Shown here piece after piece: positions 7,215 to 16,376 of a DNA stretch of 64,000 bases. A program made the translations under genes and the position numbers. Numbering within the stretch: position 1 is the stretch's first letter; each line of letters starts with the position of its first letter. The DNA lies in NCBI RefSeq assembly GCF_026552795.1, contig NZ_JANFPI010000002.1, forward strand, positions 682,001-746,000, given 5' to 3'. The notes beneath the pieces were generated by a model, which ran no database searches, was not told the DNA's origin, and worked only from the letters and a program-made list of their open reading frames with translations. The DNA comes from Ectorhizobium quercum. GTDB lineage: Bacteria; Pseudomonadota; Alphaproteobacteria; Rhizobiales; Rhizobiaceae.

Positions 7215-8111
7215 ATGACGAACTGGAACGGGGTTTTCCCCGCCGTTACGACGAAGATGTCGCCTGACGGCAGGGTCGATATGGAAGCGACCCGGAAAAG
7301 CGTGGAGCGCCTCGTCGATGCGGGCGTGAACGGCATCGTGATGCTGCCCATGCTGGGCGAGAACGCATCCCTGAACGATACCGAGCGCGAGCATGTGCTG
7401 CGCGGTGCGGCCGAGGCCATCGCCGGCCGCGTGCCGATGCTGTCGGGTCTGGCGGCCATCACCACCGAGCAGGCGCAAAGCCTGGCCAGAAGCATGAAAA
7501 GCTGGGGCGCGGAAGGGTTCATGGCCTTTCCGAGCCTTGGCTACAAGACGGATGCGCGCGAGACGGTCGCGTGGTATCGCGCCATCGCCGGCGCGACCGA
7601 TCTTCCGCTGATGATCTACAACAATCCGATCGCCTACGGCGTGGACGTGACCCCGGACGTGCTCGAGCAACTGGCCGACGTGCCGGAAATCGTCTGCATC
7701 AAGGAGGAGAGCGGCGATGTGCGCCGCGTCACCGACATCTTCAACGCACTGGGCGAGCGCTTCGCGGTCTTCTGCGGCGTGGACGACCAGGTACTGGAGA
7801 GCGTGGCGCTCGGTGCCACCGGCTGGGTGTCGGGCATGACGAATGCCTGGCCGCGCGAATGCGTGGCCCTGTTCGACCTTTGCAGCGAAGGGCGCTTTTC
7901 GCAGGCGCGCGACCTTTACCGCATTCTCACACCGGCATTCCATCTCGATACGCATGTAAAGCTCGTCCAGTACATCAAGCTCGCCGAGCATCTCGTATAC
8001 GGCGCGCCCGAATGGACGCGTGCGCCGCGCCTGCCGCTTTCGGGCGTCGAGCGCGAACACGTCACCGCAGTCGTGGAGGCAGCCAGCGCCGCACTCGCCG
8101 CGCGCGCGTGA
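7215..8111 (+). CDS. Dihydrodipicolinate synthase-family lyase (DapA/KDG aldolase-like)
   Basis: 298 residues, the usual length for this family. The start at 7215 is chosen because GGGAGGGG lies just upstream and the protein begins MTNWNGVFPAVTT, the family opening. The Schiff-base lysine is K163 in CIKEESGD, and the partner tyrosine is Y135 in IYNNP. The segment that normally reads TTGE reads MLGE here (residues 46-49), so the two threonines that hold the pyruvate carboxylate are missing and the substrate may differ. It is first in the TRAP/acyl-CoA operon under LacI control. Likely role: aldol cleavage or dehydration of a deoxy-keto acid from the sugar part. It is not expected to be the lysine-biosynthesis enzyme. 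Confidence 0.85.
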   Translation: MTNWNGVFPAVTTKMSPDGRVDMEATRKSVERLVDAGVNGIVMLPMLGENASLNDTEREHVLRGAAEAIAGRVPMLSGLAAITTEQAQSLARSMKSWGAEGFMAFPSLGYKTDARETVAWYRAIAGATDLPLMIYNNPIAYGVDVTPDVLEQLADVPEIVCIKEESGDVRRVTDIFNALGERFAVFCGVDDQVLESVALGATGWVSGMTNAWPRECVALFDLCSEGRFSQARDLYRILTPAFHLDTHVKLVQYIKLAEHLVYGAPEWTRAPRLPLSGVEREHVTAVVEAASAALAARA

Positions 8112-8143
8112 CAGCAGTTTCATCGCTCGAAAGGGAGGATTTC

Positions 8144-8668
8144 GTGCAACCCATTACCCGTTTCACCGACGGCCTGAATCGCGTTCTCGGCTGGGTCGTC
8201 GGCATCTTTCTGGCCGCGTCCAGCGCCGCCGTCTTCATCCAGATCGTCATCCGGTTCGTCCTGCCGCTCTTCAACGTCATCATCGCGGCGCCGTGGACGG
8301 AGGAGATTTCCCGATACCTGATGGTCTGGGTCGTCTTCATCGGCGTGGCCGTGCTGTGCCGGAACTTCCGCATGATCGCGGTGGAAATCCTGGCGCTGCT
8401 GGTTCCCCGCCCCGTCGGCATCGCGCTCAAGCTTCTTTCCGTCGCGATCTGCATCGGCTTCTTCGCCGTCATCGTCAATATCGGCTTCCGGTGGACGACA
8501 ATGAGTTCCATCGAACTCTCCCCCGTCCTGCGGCTGCCGATGAACTGGGTCTACATCGCCATGCCGGTCGGCGCGCTCATCGCCATTTTCAACCTGCTCG
8601 TGGTCGTCGCGGAAACCCTTACCGGAGAGAGGAATCTTCTCGAAGGTAACGAAGAAGTACTGGATTGA
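8144..8668 (+). CDS. TRAP transporter small permease (DctQ family)
   Basis: 174 residues with four hydrophobic segments, the DctQ layout. The GTG start at 8144 has AGGGAGGA 4 bases upstream; another in-frame GTG at 8108 overlaps the preceding stop and is less likely. PWTEEISRYLMVWVVFIG (around residue 45) is the conserved DctQ core. It assists the large permease at 8672 in sodium-driven uptake. Confidence 0.9.
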   Translation: MQPITRFTDGLNRVLGWVVGIFLAASSAAVFIQIVIRFVLPLFNVIIAAPWTEEISRYLMVWVVFIGVAVLCRNFRMIAVEILALLVPRPVGIALKLLSVAICIGFFAVIVNIGFRWTTMSSIELSPVLRLPMNWVYIAMPVGALIAIFNLLVVVAETLTGERNLLEGNEEVLD

Positions 8669-8671
8669 GTC

Positions 8672-9949
8672 ATGCTCCTCGCACAAATCATCATCGGGCT
8701 CCTCGTCCTCCTTGCGATCACCGTGCCGGTCGGCGTCGCTATCGGCACCCTGTCTTTCGTCGGCCTGTGGGCCCGCGGCCTGCCGCTGATCTCGGCCTCG
8801 CAGACGGTGTTCGAGAGCCTTGACAGCTTTTCCCTGATGGCGGTGCCGTTCTATATCCTGGCCGGCAGCATCATGCAGGCCGGCGGCATCTCCCAGCGGC
8901 TCGTCAACCTCGCCAACGCGCTGATCGGCTGGCTCAGGGGCGGCCTCGGCGGCGCGGCCGTGCTGACAAGCATGCTGTTCTCCACCATTTCCGGCTCGTC
9001 CTCGGCAACGACCGCCGCCGTCGGCTCGACCACCATTCCCGCAATGGTGAAGAAGGGGTATCCGCGCAACTACGCCGCCGCGCTCGTCGCCTCTTCCGGC
9101 GAACTCGGGGTGATCATTCCCCCGTCGCTGCCGATCATCATCTACGGGCTGGTCATGAACCAGTCGATCGCCACGCTTTTCATCGCGGGGATTCTCCCCG
9201 GCATCATGATCGGCATATCCCTGATCCTCACGTCGATCGTCACGGCCTATGTTCGCGGTTTCGACGACGTCACCTCCGTGGGCCTTTACGAATGGGCCTC
9301 GGGCGTGGCGAAGGCGGCCTGGGATGCGATCCTTGCCCTGCTGATGCCCATCATCATTCTCGGCGGCATCTATTCGGGCGCCTTCACGCCGACGGAGGCG
9401 GCCGTCGTCGCCGTGGCCTACGGCCTCGTGGTCAGCCTCGTGATCTATCGCGAGCTGCGCTGGCGCTATCTCGGCGAGGTCTTCGTCAGGTCGGCGCTCA
9501 TCTCGGCCGGCATCCTGCTGATCGTCGCCTTCGCGTCCGCCCTCGGCTTCTTCCTGACGATCAGCCAGATTCCGCAGCAGATCGGCGCATGGCTCGGCGC
9601 ATTGACGGATTCGCCGATCGTCTTCCTGCTGATCGTCAACATCCTGCTCTTCGTGGTGGGCATGTTCATGGAGACCCTTGCGGCCATCATCATCCTCGCG
9701 CCGATCCTCGGCCCGATCGCCTACCAGTACGGCATAGACCCGATCCATTTCGGCATGGTGATGGTCGTGAACCTGGCCGTCGGCATGGTCACGCCGCCGG
9801 TCGGCGTCAACCTCTTCATCGCATGCGAAGTGGCGGGCATCAGGCTCGACCAGATCATCCGGCCGCTGCTGCTGTTCCTGGCCGTTCTGGTCGTCAACAT
9901 CCTGATCGTGGCCTATGTGCCGGCGATTTCACTCTTCTTCATACGTTAG
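8672..9949 (+). CDS. TRAP transporter large permease (DctM family)
   Basis: 425 residues and about 12 hydrophobic segments. Family signatures include the SGSSSATTAAVGSTTIPAM region near residue 108, SGELGVIIPPSLP near 145 and the C-terminal GMVTPPVGVNLF. This is the sodium-coupled transport subunit. It starts 3 bases after the dctQ gene. The substrates of the family are organic acids and sugar acids, which fits a locus with a GH88 enzyme. Confidence 0.95.
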   Translation: MLLAQIIIGLLVLLAITVPVGVAIGTLSFVGLWARGLPLISASQTVFESLDSFSLMAVPFYILAGSIMQAGGISQRLVNLANALIGWLRGGLGGAAVLTSMLFSTISGSSSATTAAVGSTTIPAMVKKGYPRNYAAALVASSGELGVIIPPSLPIIIYGLVMNQSIATLFIAGILPGIMIGISLILTSIVTAYVRGFDDVTSVGLYEWASGVAKAAWDAILALLMPIIILGGIYSGAFTPTEAAVVAVAYGLVVSLVIYRELRWRYLGEVFVRSALISAGILLIVAFASALGFFLTISQIPQQIGAWLGALTDSPIVFLLIVNILLFVVGMFMETLAAIIILAPILGPIAYQYGIDPIHFGMVMVVNLAVGMVTPPVGVNLFIACEVAGIRLDQIIRPLLLFLAVLVVNILIVAYVPAISLFFIR

Positions 9950-9971
9950 CTGCAACCTGGGAGGAATACAC

Positions 9972-10949
9972 ATGAAACTCGTCAACATCGTCACATTGGG
10001 CAGCCTGTTCGCGGCGCTGCCGACCATGTCCAGCGCCCTCGAGATCACCCTCGGCCACACGCTGGCGCTCGACAGCCACTATCAGGTGGCCTCGGAGAAG
10101 TTCAAGGAAGTGGTGGAGGCCGGAAGCAACGGCGAGATCACCGTCTCGATCTTTCCCCAGAGCCAGCTCGGCGGCGAGGTCAGGATGATCCAGTCGGCGC
10201 GCACCGGCGCGATCGGCGCCTTCATCACCGCCGGCCCACCGCTCGAAAACAGCATCCCGCAATATGCCGTGTTCTCGCTACCCTATCTCTTCAGCTCGGT
10301 GGACGAGGCGAACGGTCTCCTCCAGGGCGAGGTGGGCGACCGGTTCCTGGCGCTCCTGCCGGATGCGGGCCTCGTCGGCCTGAACTTCTTTTCCGTCTTC
10401 GAGCGCAGCGTCTTCGGCAACAAGCCGATCAACAGCCTTGCAGACATGCGCGGCCTGAAGCTGCGGGTCCTGCAAGGGCCGGGCTTCGTGCAGACCTACG
10501 ACGCGCTCGGCGCGCAGGCGACCCCGATGGCCTACAGCGAGGTGTTCGTCGCATTGCAGAACGGCGTGGTGGACGGGGCGGAGGCCTCTCCCGAACAGGT
10601 CGTCCAGGACAAGTTCATCGAGGTCATCAAGGATTTCAGCCTGACCAAGATCCACTACATGCCGTCGCTGCTCGTCATGTCGAAGCCGATCTTCGACCGC
10701 ATGACGCCCGAGCAGCAGGAACTGGTCCGCGATGCGGCAAGGCAGGCGAAGGACGCATCCCTCGAAGCCTACAACCGCACCTACGAGGAAGCGCTCGTCA
10801 CGCTGCGTGAAGCCAATGTGGCGATCAACGAACCCGATCTTGCGGAATTCCAGACGGTGGCCAAGGGCCTTTGGCCCAATCTGCTCGCAAGCGTGCCGCA
10901 GGGCGAGGAAAACCTGAAGCTCATCCAGGACGCGATCGGCCAGGAATAG
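9972..10949 (+). CDS. TRAP transporter substrate-binding protein (DctP family)
   Basis: 325 residues with a signal peptide (MKLVNIVTLGSLFAALPTMSSA). The start at 9972 has GGGAGG upstream. The family segment GLKLRVLQGPG (around residue 160) supplies the arginine that grips the ligand carboxylate in most DctP proteins, so the imported compound is probably a carboxylic acid. It completes a dctQ-dctM-dctP set downstream of the LacI operator. Confidence 0.93.
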   Translation: MKLVNIVTLGSLFAALPTMSSALEITLGHTLALDSHYQVASEKFKEVVEAGSNGEITVSIFPQSQLGGEVRMIQSARTGAIGAFITAGPPLENSIPQYAVFSLPYLFSSVDEANGLLQGEVGDRFLALLPDAGLVGLNFFSVFERSVFGNKPINSLADMRGLKLRVLQGPGFVQTYDALGAQATPMAYSEVFVALQNGVVDGAEASPEQVVQDKFIEVIKDFSLTKIHYMPSLLVMSKPIFDRMTPEQQELVRDAARQAKDASLEAYNRTYEEALVTLREANVAINEPDLAEFQTVAKGLWPNLLASVPQGEENLKLIQDAIGQE

Positions 10950-10955
10950 GCACCG

Positions 10956-10989
10956 GGCCGGTGGCGACGGCTTTGCCGCCCCACCGGCC
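10956..10989 (+). terminator. Strong hairpin after the TRAP genes
   Basis: GGCCGGTGG pairs with CCACCGGCC (9 bp, perfect), with an inner GGC/GCC stem. It has no T-run and lies between the TRAP binding-protein gene and the acyl-CoA dehydrogenase gene, so it may only lower downstream expression or protect the upstream mRNA. Confidence 0.5.
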
Positions 10990-11049
10990 ACTCTCCCCAT
11001 TCGCATGACGGCCGGCGCGTACGGCCTCGCTTCAGGACAGGGCACTGGC

Positions 11050-12186
11050 ATGTTCGAACTCGATGAAGAGACACGGATCATTCGCGACACGGTGCGCGCG
11101 TTCGTTTCCGGCGTGGTCCGGCCGGACGCGGCATCGATCGACGAAACCGACGCGTTCCCCGCCGATATCTACCGCCGGATGGGGGAACTCGGCCTTCTGG
11201 CGATGACGCTGCCGGCCGAATATGGCGGCGCGGAGACGAATACGCTGGCCTGGGCGGTCGTGCAGGAGGAACTGGCCCGCGGCTCCGCCGCAGTCGCCGA
11301 CGCCCACATGGTCAACAAGCTCATGTGCGACATCCTGCTGAGCAATGCCGGCACGGAGGACCGTACGACGTTCCTGCCCCGGATGGGACGCGGGGAAATC
11401 ATTTGCGCCATCGCCCAGACGGAGGCCGACGCCGGTTCCGACGTCGCCGCCATCCGGACCCTCGCAAAGCCTGTCGACGGCGGCTTCCTGCTCAATGGCG
11501 CCAAGCAGTTCATCACCTTCGCCGGCATCTGCGATCTCGCCATCGTGGTGGCAACCACCGACCGCAGTCTGGGCCGGGACGGAATAGGGCTGTTCCTCGT
11601 CGAGGCGTCCACCCCGGGATTCCGGCGCGGGGCGGCGAGCAGGATCATGGGCGTGCGGGGACTGGCCACCGGCGAACTCGTCTTCGAGGATTGCTTCGTG
11701 CCGGAAAGCCGCATGCTCGCGCCGCCCGGAAAAGGCATGAAGCGGGCCCTGGCATCGCTCAATTCCGGCCGGATCGGAATGGCGGCGCAGTCGATCGGCA
11801 TCGCCCAGGCCGCGTTCGACCTGGCGCTGGATTTCGCCCGTAACCGCAAGGCGTTCGGAGCGCCGATCGCCGACCTTCAGGCTATCCGGTTCATGCTGGC
11901 GGACATGTCGGTGCAGATAGAGGCGGGCCGCCTGATGACGCATCGCGCCGCATGGATGCGCGACACCGGCGGCCCCCTGATCCGCGCAGTATCGGAGGCC
12001 AAGCTCTTCGCCTCCGAACTCGCCGCCAAGGTGGTCGACGACGCGCTGCAAATTCACGGCGCCCACGGCTACTCCCGGGACGCCACCATAGAACGCCTCT
12101 ACCGTGACAGCCGCGTCTACCGGATCTGGGAGGGCACGAGCCAGATCCAGCGCATCGTCATCGCACGCCAGTTGCTTGCAGCCTGA
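11050..12186 (+). CDS. Acyl-CoA dehydrogenase
   Basis: 378 residues from the ATG at 11050 (MFELDEETRIIRDTV, the normal family opening); an ATG at 11005 would add 15 unrelated residues. Features are the FAD-contact region AQTEADAGSDVAAIRT, the middle-domain segment RKAFGAPIADLQAI and the C-terminal RIWEGTSQIQ. E361 in that motif is the usual catalytic base of short- and medium-chain enzymes. It makes an enoyl-CoA from an acyl-CoA and passes electrons to ETF. The acyl group may be supplied by the CoA-transferase encoded next. Confidence 0.92.
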   Translation: MFELDEETRIIRDTVRAFVSGVVRPDAASIDETDAFPADIYRRMGELGLLAMTLPAEYGGAETNTLAWAVVQEELARGSAAVADAHMVNKLMCDILLSNAGTEDRTTFLPRMGRGEIICAIAQTEADAGSDVAAIRTLAKPVDGGFLLNGAKQFITFAGICDLAIVVATTDRSLGRDGIGLFLVEASTPGFRRGAASRIMGVRGLATGELVFEDCFVPESRMLAPPGKGMKRALASLNSGRIGMAAQSIGIAQAAFDLALDFARNRKAFGAPIADLQAIRFMLADMSVQIEAGRLMTHRAAWMRDTGGPLIRAVSEAKLFASELAAKVVDDALQIHGAHGYSRDATIERLYRDSRVYRIWEGTSQIQRIVIARQLLAA

Positions 12187-12253
12187 TCCGCCGCCTCGCC
12201 GCCGCGGACAACGCCGGGCATCGTTCCGCCGTCAAATGAAAGGACATCCGAAC

Positions 12254-13480
12254 GTGACTAAGACATCGAGCCCACCACAAGCGCCGCGCCTGCTCGACGG
12301 CATGCGGGTCCTGAGCTTCTGTCATTATCTGCAAGGCCCCGCCGCTGCCCAGTACCTCGCCGATCTCGGGGCGGACGTCATCAAGGTGGAGCCGCGCAAC
12401 GGCGCCTTCGAACGGCACTGGGCGGGCGCCTCGACCTTCATCGAGGATGTCAGCGTCTTCTTCCTGTGCGCCAACCGCAACAAGCGAAGCATCGCGCTGG
12501 ATATCAAGCACCCCGATTGCGCGGCCGTGCTGCACCGTCTCATCGAAAGCGCGGACGTGATCGTCGAGAACTACCGCCCGGGCGTCATGGATCGGCTGCA
12601 ACTCGGCTACGACGCCGTGCGCCGGATCAAGCCGGACATCATCTACGCTTCGGCGACAGGCTTCGGCGCCGACGGCCCGCTGAAGGACAGGCCGGGCCAG
12701 GACCTTCTGATCCAGGCCCGCGCGGGGCTGATCGGCGCAAGCGGCGCAACCCCGACGGTGACGGGCTGCGCCGCGGTCGACCAGCACGGTGCGGCGCTTC
12801 TCGCAATGGGGATCGCGGCCGCCTACGCCTCGAAGCTCGTAACCGGAAAGGGCACGCGGATCGAGGGCAGCCTGTTCAATGCGGGCATCGACCTTCAGGC
12901 GGAATCGCTGACCCTCTACTATTCCGGCAAGCAGACCCGCGAGCGCTTCCGGCGCGACCCGCATCTGGGAACGTGGTTCCACGAGGCCCCCTACGGCGTC
13001 TACCAGCTGGAGGACGCTTTCGTCGCCATCTCGCTGAACGCGATCGGGAAGATCGCCGAAGCGCTCGACAGCGACCCGCTGCGCGCCCTTGCCGGCAAGG
13101 ACGCCTATGCCGAACGCGACCTCATCGCCTCGACACTCGCCAATATCCTCCTGACGTGGCGTTTTTCCGCGCTTTCGGAAGCCTTCGAGATCGCCGGCGT
13201 CTGGTACGAGCGGGTGAACGACTACGACGACCTTCTGGTCGATCCGCAGGCCATCCATAACGGCATCTTCAGCACGATCCCGGTGCGCGGCGGCGAGGCC
13301 ACCATCGTCAACCATCCGCTGAAATATGACGGCGCCGTGCCGGACCTTCGCCGCATGCCGCCCGAGATCGGCGAGCACGGCGAGGAGATCCTCGCCTCGC
13401 TCGGCTTCGACCAGTCGGAAATCGACGCCCTCGTCGAGGCCGGCGCCGTGGCGCCCGCTCCCAGCAATCGACCCTCATAG
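12254..13480 (+). CDS. Class III CoA-transferase (CaiB/BaiF, formyl-CoA transferase family)
   Basis: 408 residues from a GTG at 12254 with AGGA 9 bases upstream; an ATG at 12236 has no ribosome-binding site. LLDGMRVLSFCHYLQGPAAAQ, LADLGADVIKVE and NKRSIALDIK are the standard class III openings, and D150 in GQDLLIQARAG matches the catalytic aspartate that forms the acyl-anhydride intermediate. Such enzymes move CoA between carboxylic acids without ATP. Here it would activate the imported or released acid for the adjacent dehydrogenase and hydratases. Confidence 0.9.
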   Translation: MTKTSSPPQAPRLLDGMRVLSFCHYLQGPAAAQYLADLGADVIKVEPRNGAFERHWAGASTFIEDVSVFFLCANRNKRSIALDIKHPDCAAVLHRLIESADVIVENYRPGVMDRLQLGYDAVRRIKPDIIYASATGFGADGPLKDRPGQDLLIQARAGLIGASGATPTVTGCAAVDQHGAALLAMGIAAAYASKLVTGKGTRIEGSLFNAGIDLQAESLTLYYSGKQTRERFRRDPHLGTWFHEAPYGVYQLEDAFVAISLNAIGKIAEALDSDPLRALAGKDAYAERDLIASTLANILLTWRFSALSEAFEIAGVWYERVNDYDDLLVDPQAIHNGIFSTIPVRGGEATIVNHPLKYDGAVPDLRRMPPEIGEHGEEILASLGFDQSEIDALVEAGAVAPAPSNRPS

Positions 13481-13497
13481 CCAACTGGAAGAACCCG

Positions 13498-13938
13498 ATG
13501 ACCTATATGAATGTTGAAATCTCCGATCAGGTCCGCTTCTCGAAAACCGTTTCGGAAAGCGACGTCTATCTCTTTGCCGGCATCACCGGCGACCTCAGCG
13601 GCAACCACGTCGACGAGGAGTTCATGCGCACCTCGAAATACGGCAGGCGGATCGCGCATGGCGCGCTGATCATCGGCTTCATGTCGACCACCTCGACGAT
13701 GCTGATCGAACGCAGCCTGGCCAAGGGCATCGACTCGACGCCCGTCTCGCTCGGCTACGACCGCATCCGCATGCTCGGCCCGGTATTCCTCGGTGACACG
13801 ATCACCGTGACCTACACGGTCGCGGAAGTCGACCACGAGCGGCTGCGCACGCGCGCAAAGATCGAGGTCGTCAACCAGCGCGGCGAACTCGTCACGGTCG
13901 GCGAGCACATCCTCAAATGGGTGCCGCGTGTCCGGTAA
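13498..13938 (+). CDS. MaoC-family (R)-specific enoyl-CoA hydratase
   Basis: A single hot-dog domain of 146 residues. The hydratase motif near residue 31 reads GDLSGNH: the catalytic aspartate (D32) and histidine (H37) are kept, while the usual Asn-Pro between them is Ser-Gly. It ends the lyase-TRAP-acyl-CoA operon, 17 bases after the CoA-transferase gene. The locus thus has two hydratases of different stereochemistry (crotonase at 5087 and this one), so two double bonds or two branches may be handled. Confidence 0.88.
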   Translation: MTYMNVEISDQVRFSKTVSESDVYLFAGITGDLSGNHVDEEFMRTSKYGRRIAHGALIIGFMSTTSTMLIERSLAKGIDSTPVSLGYDRIRMLGPVFLGDTITVTYTVAEVDHERLRTRAKIEVVNQRGELVTVGEHILKWVPRVR

Positions 13939-14085
13939 ACCCGGGCGGCGGCATCGAAAGCCGTGATGGCGAATGCGCAAGCCATATTTCTGTGGCATTT
14001 CCCGTGCCTGTCATGCCCGGGCATTTGCCGGACGTGACCTGGCGGCGTATGTCTCAAGTTCGTATCTCTCACAACAGAAACATTC

Positions 14086-15474
14086 ATGACGCCAACGGAA
14101 CAGATCACAGCGGAGACGGCCGGCATCACGCGGTTCAGCCTTCTCAAGCAATTTCTGGCCATGTCGGCCACCGTTCTTACGCTGGGCATGGCGGCGATCG
14201 GGTTCTGGGTGACACTGGAAATCGAGGAAGGCGTCACGGATAACGCCGCCGCGATGACGGCGCTCTATGTCGACGGCATCGTCGCGCCGGTCACGCAGGG
14301 TCTCGAACAGGGCGGCGTGGACGAACGCACGAGCGAGGCCCTCGATTTCATTCTCACCCAGGGCGCCCTCAGCCGCGAGATCGCCGTCTTCAAGCTCTGG
14401 AGCCCGAAAGGCGAAATTCTCTACAGCAGCGACCGGGCTCTCGTGGGCCGGACATTCGAGCTGACTGAAGGATTGTCTGCGGCGATCGGTGGCCGGCTGC
14501 ACGCGGAGTTCGACAGGCTCGACAGCGAGGAAAACGTTTCGGACAACAGCCAGCGGGGCCCGCTCCTCGAAATCTACAGTCCCGTTCGTTCGTCGGCGAC
14601 GGGCGAAGTGGTGGCCGTTGCCGAATTCTATGCGGTGGCGGAGAACCTGCAAGCCAACCTGTTCGAAGCCCGCCGGCAAACCTGGCTCGTCGTCGGCGGC
14701 GTCACGCTGCTCATGCTCTCGGCGTTCTACCTGTTGATCTCGCGGGCGGATACGACGATCAAAACGCAGCGCGCCGCGCTCGGCGCAAGGCTCGATGAGC
14801 TTTCCCGCCTCCTTTCGCAGAACGAGACGCTGACGCGCCGTCTGGATCAGGCCAACAGGCGGATCAGCGCCATCAACGAGCGGGTCCTGCGGCGGATCTC
14901 GTCCGAACTGCATGACGGCCCCACACAGCACCTCGCCTTCGCCGCGTTGAGGCTCGACAGCGCCAGGACCGGAGACGGACAGGCGCTGGAATCGGTCCGG
15001 CTGGCGGTGGATGAGGCGGTGAAGGAGATACGCCAGATATGCCTGGGCCTGTCGCTGCCCGAACTCGAAAACTGGTCGCTGGCAACAATCGCGGCAAGAC
15101 TGGCCACCGTGCATGAGAGCCGCACGGAAAAGGCGGTCGAACTCGATGTGGAAGAGGGATTGCCCGAACTTTCGACAACCGCGAAGGTCGGCGTTTACCG
15201 TTTCATACAGGAAGCGCTGAATAATGTCGCCAAGCATGCCGGCGACGTCTCGCCGGTTGTCAGGATTGCATCGGGCGAAGGCGGCGTGGAGATCGTCGTC
15301 GAGGATTCCGGCAGAGGCTTCGACATGCAGGCCCCCGCGACCGGCCTAGGTCTGGCCGGCATGCGGGAACGGGTGGCCAGCCTGAAAGGGCGGCTTGACA
15401 TTCTCTCTCGCAAGGGCACGGGCACGCGGGTCGCAATGTGGGTGCCGCAGCAATCGGAGGACGATGAACCGTGA
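14086..15474 (+). CDS. Sensor histidine kinase, NarL/HisKA_3 type
   Basis: 462 residues. A transmembrane segment near residues 20-44 and a second near 203-222 enclose a periplasmic domain of about 155 residues with no recognisable fold. A coiled linker leads to the dimerisation helix with the phospho-acceptor H276 in SSELHDGPTQHL. The ATPase part shows the N box (FIQEALNNVAKHA), VEDSGRGFD and GLGLAGMRERV. Its stop overlaps the GTG of the response-regulator gene. The signal is unknown; the neighbouring catabolic operon is a possible target. Confidence 0.92.
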   Translation: MTPTEQITAETAGITRFSLLKQFLAMSATVLTLGMAAIGFWVTLEIEEGVTDNAAAMTALYVDGIVAPVTQGLEQGGVDERTSEALDFILTQGALSREIAVFKLWSPKGEILYSSDRALVGRTFELTEGLSAAIGGRLHAEFDRLDSEENVSDNSQRGPLLEIYSPVRSSATGEVVAVAEFYAVAENLQANLFEARRQTWLVVGGVTLLMLSAFYLLISRADTTIKTQRAALGARLDELSRLLSQNETLTRRLDQANRRISAINERVLRRISSELHDGPTQHLAFAALRLDSARTGDGQALESVRLAVDEAVKEIRQICLGLSLPELENWSLATIAARLATVHESRTEKAVELDVEEGLPELSTTAKVGVYRFIQEALNNVAKHAGDVSPVVRIASGEGGVEIVVEDSGRGFDMQAPATGLGLAGMRERVASLKGRLDILSRKGTGTRVAMWVPQQSEDDEP

Positions 15475-16127
15475 CACGGATCGTGATCGTCGATGACCAT
15501 CCCATCTTTCGCAAGGGGCTTTCGCTGACCCTGAGCGAAGCCGAGAATTTCGTGATCTGCGGCGAAGGCGCGACCGCGCAGGAAGCGGTCGACCTCGTGG
15601 AGCGTCACAACCCCGATGTGCTTCTTCTCGATCTGTCCATGCCGGGCGGCGGCCTCGCCGCGCTTGTCGACATCCTGGCGAGAAATCCGGCGACCAGAGT
15701 GATCGTCCTGACCGCCTCGGAGGACGGGGAGGATGTCCGCCAGGCGCTGCAAACGGGCGCGCAGGGCTATCTGCTCAAGGGGGTCGGCGGCAAGGTGCTC
15801 ATCGACGTCATCCGCAATGTCGCGAATGGCGAGGGATACGTCTCTCCCGGCCTCGCGGCCCGCGTGCTGTCCCAGTTGCGCGTGGGCGAAGGAACGGCGA
15901 CCGGCGTCGATGTCAAAGCCACGGCGAACCGGGAAGCCCTGCTGTCTCAGCTCACCCCGCGGGAGACGGAAATACTCGATCTGGTCGCAGCCGGCTTGTC
16001 CAACAAGGAAATCGCCCGGCAGGCGGCCTTGCAGGAAAAGACGGTCAAGCACCACATGACCCGCATCCTGCACAAGCTGAACGTGCGCAACCGGACGGAA
16101 GCAGCGCTTCTTCTGAAAGCGAACTAG
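15471..16127 (+). CDS. Response regulator, NarL/LuxR family
   Basis: 218 residues from a GTG at 15471 with GGAGG 10 bases upstream. The receiver domain shows the acidic pair in VDDHPIFRKG, phospho-acceptor D54 in LLLDLSMPGGG and K in LLKGVGG. The C-terminal LuxR-type helix-turn-helix is LTPRETEILDLVAAGLSNKEIA followed by KTVKHHMTRILHKLNV. It is coupled to the kinase gene by a 4-base overlap. Targets are not shown by the sequence. Confidence 0.93.
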   Translation: MTRIVIVDDHPIFRKGLSLTLSEAENFVICGEGATAQEAVDLVERHNPDVLLLDLSMPGGGLAALVDILARNPATRVIVLTASEDGEDVRQALQTGAQGYLLKGVGGKVLIDVIRNVANGEGYVSPGLAARVLSQLRVGEGTATGVDVKATANREALLSQLTPRETEILDLVAAGLSNKEIARQAALQEKTVKHHMTRILHKLNVRNRTEAALLLKAN

Positions 16128-16376
16128 GAGCAGGACCTGTTAAACTGGTGCATTCTGCGTTGCGGATTTCGCGCCCGGAAACGCGCAAGAACAATGGAAC
16201 AAAGCGGTCCGGGGACCGGTCGGGCAAGGTCCGTCGGATCAAGGTCCGTCCCGCCGGCGCAATGGTCCCGGGTCCGTTTCAATGCCCTTCCCGGGGGCCT
16301 ATCTCGTCGCCTTGTCATGGCGAGATGATTGAGGCCCGCATTGCAATTGAACCTGTTTCTTCCAATCGTACAGAAC

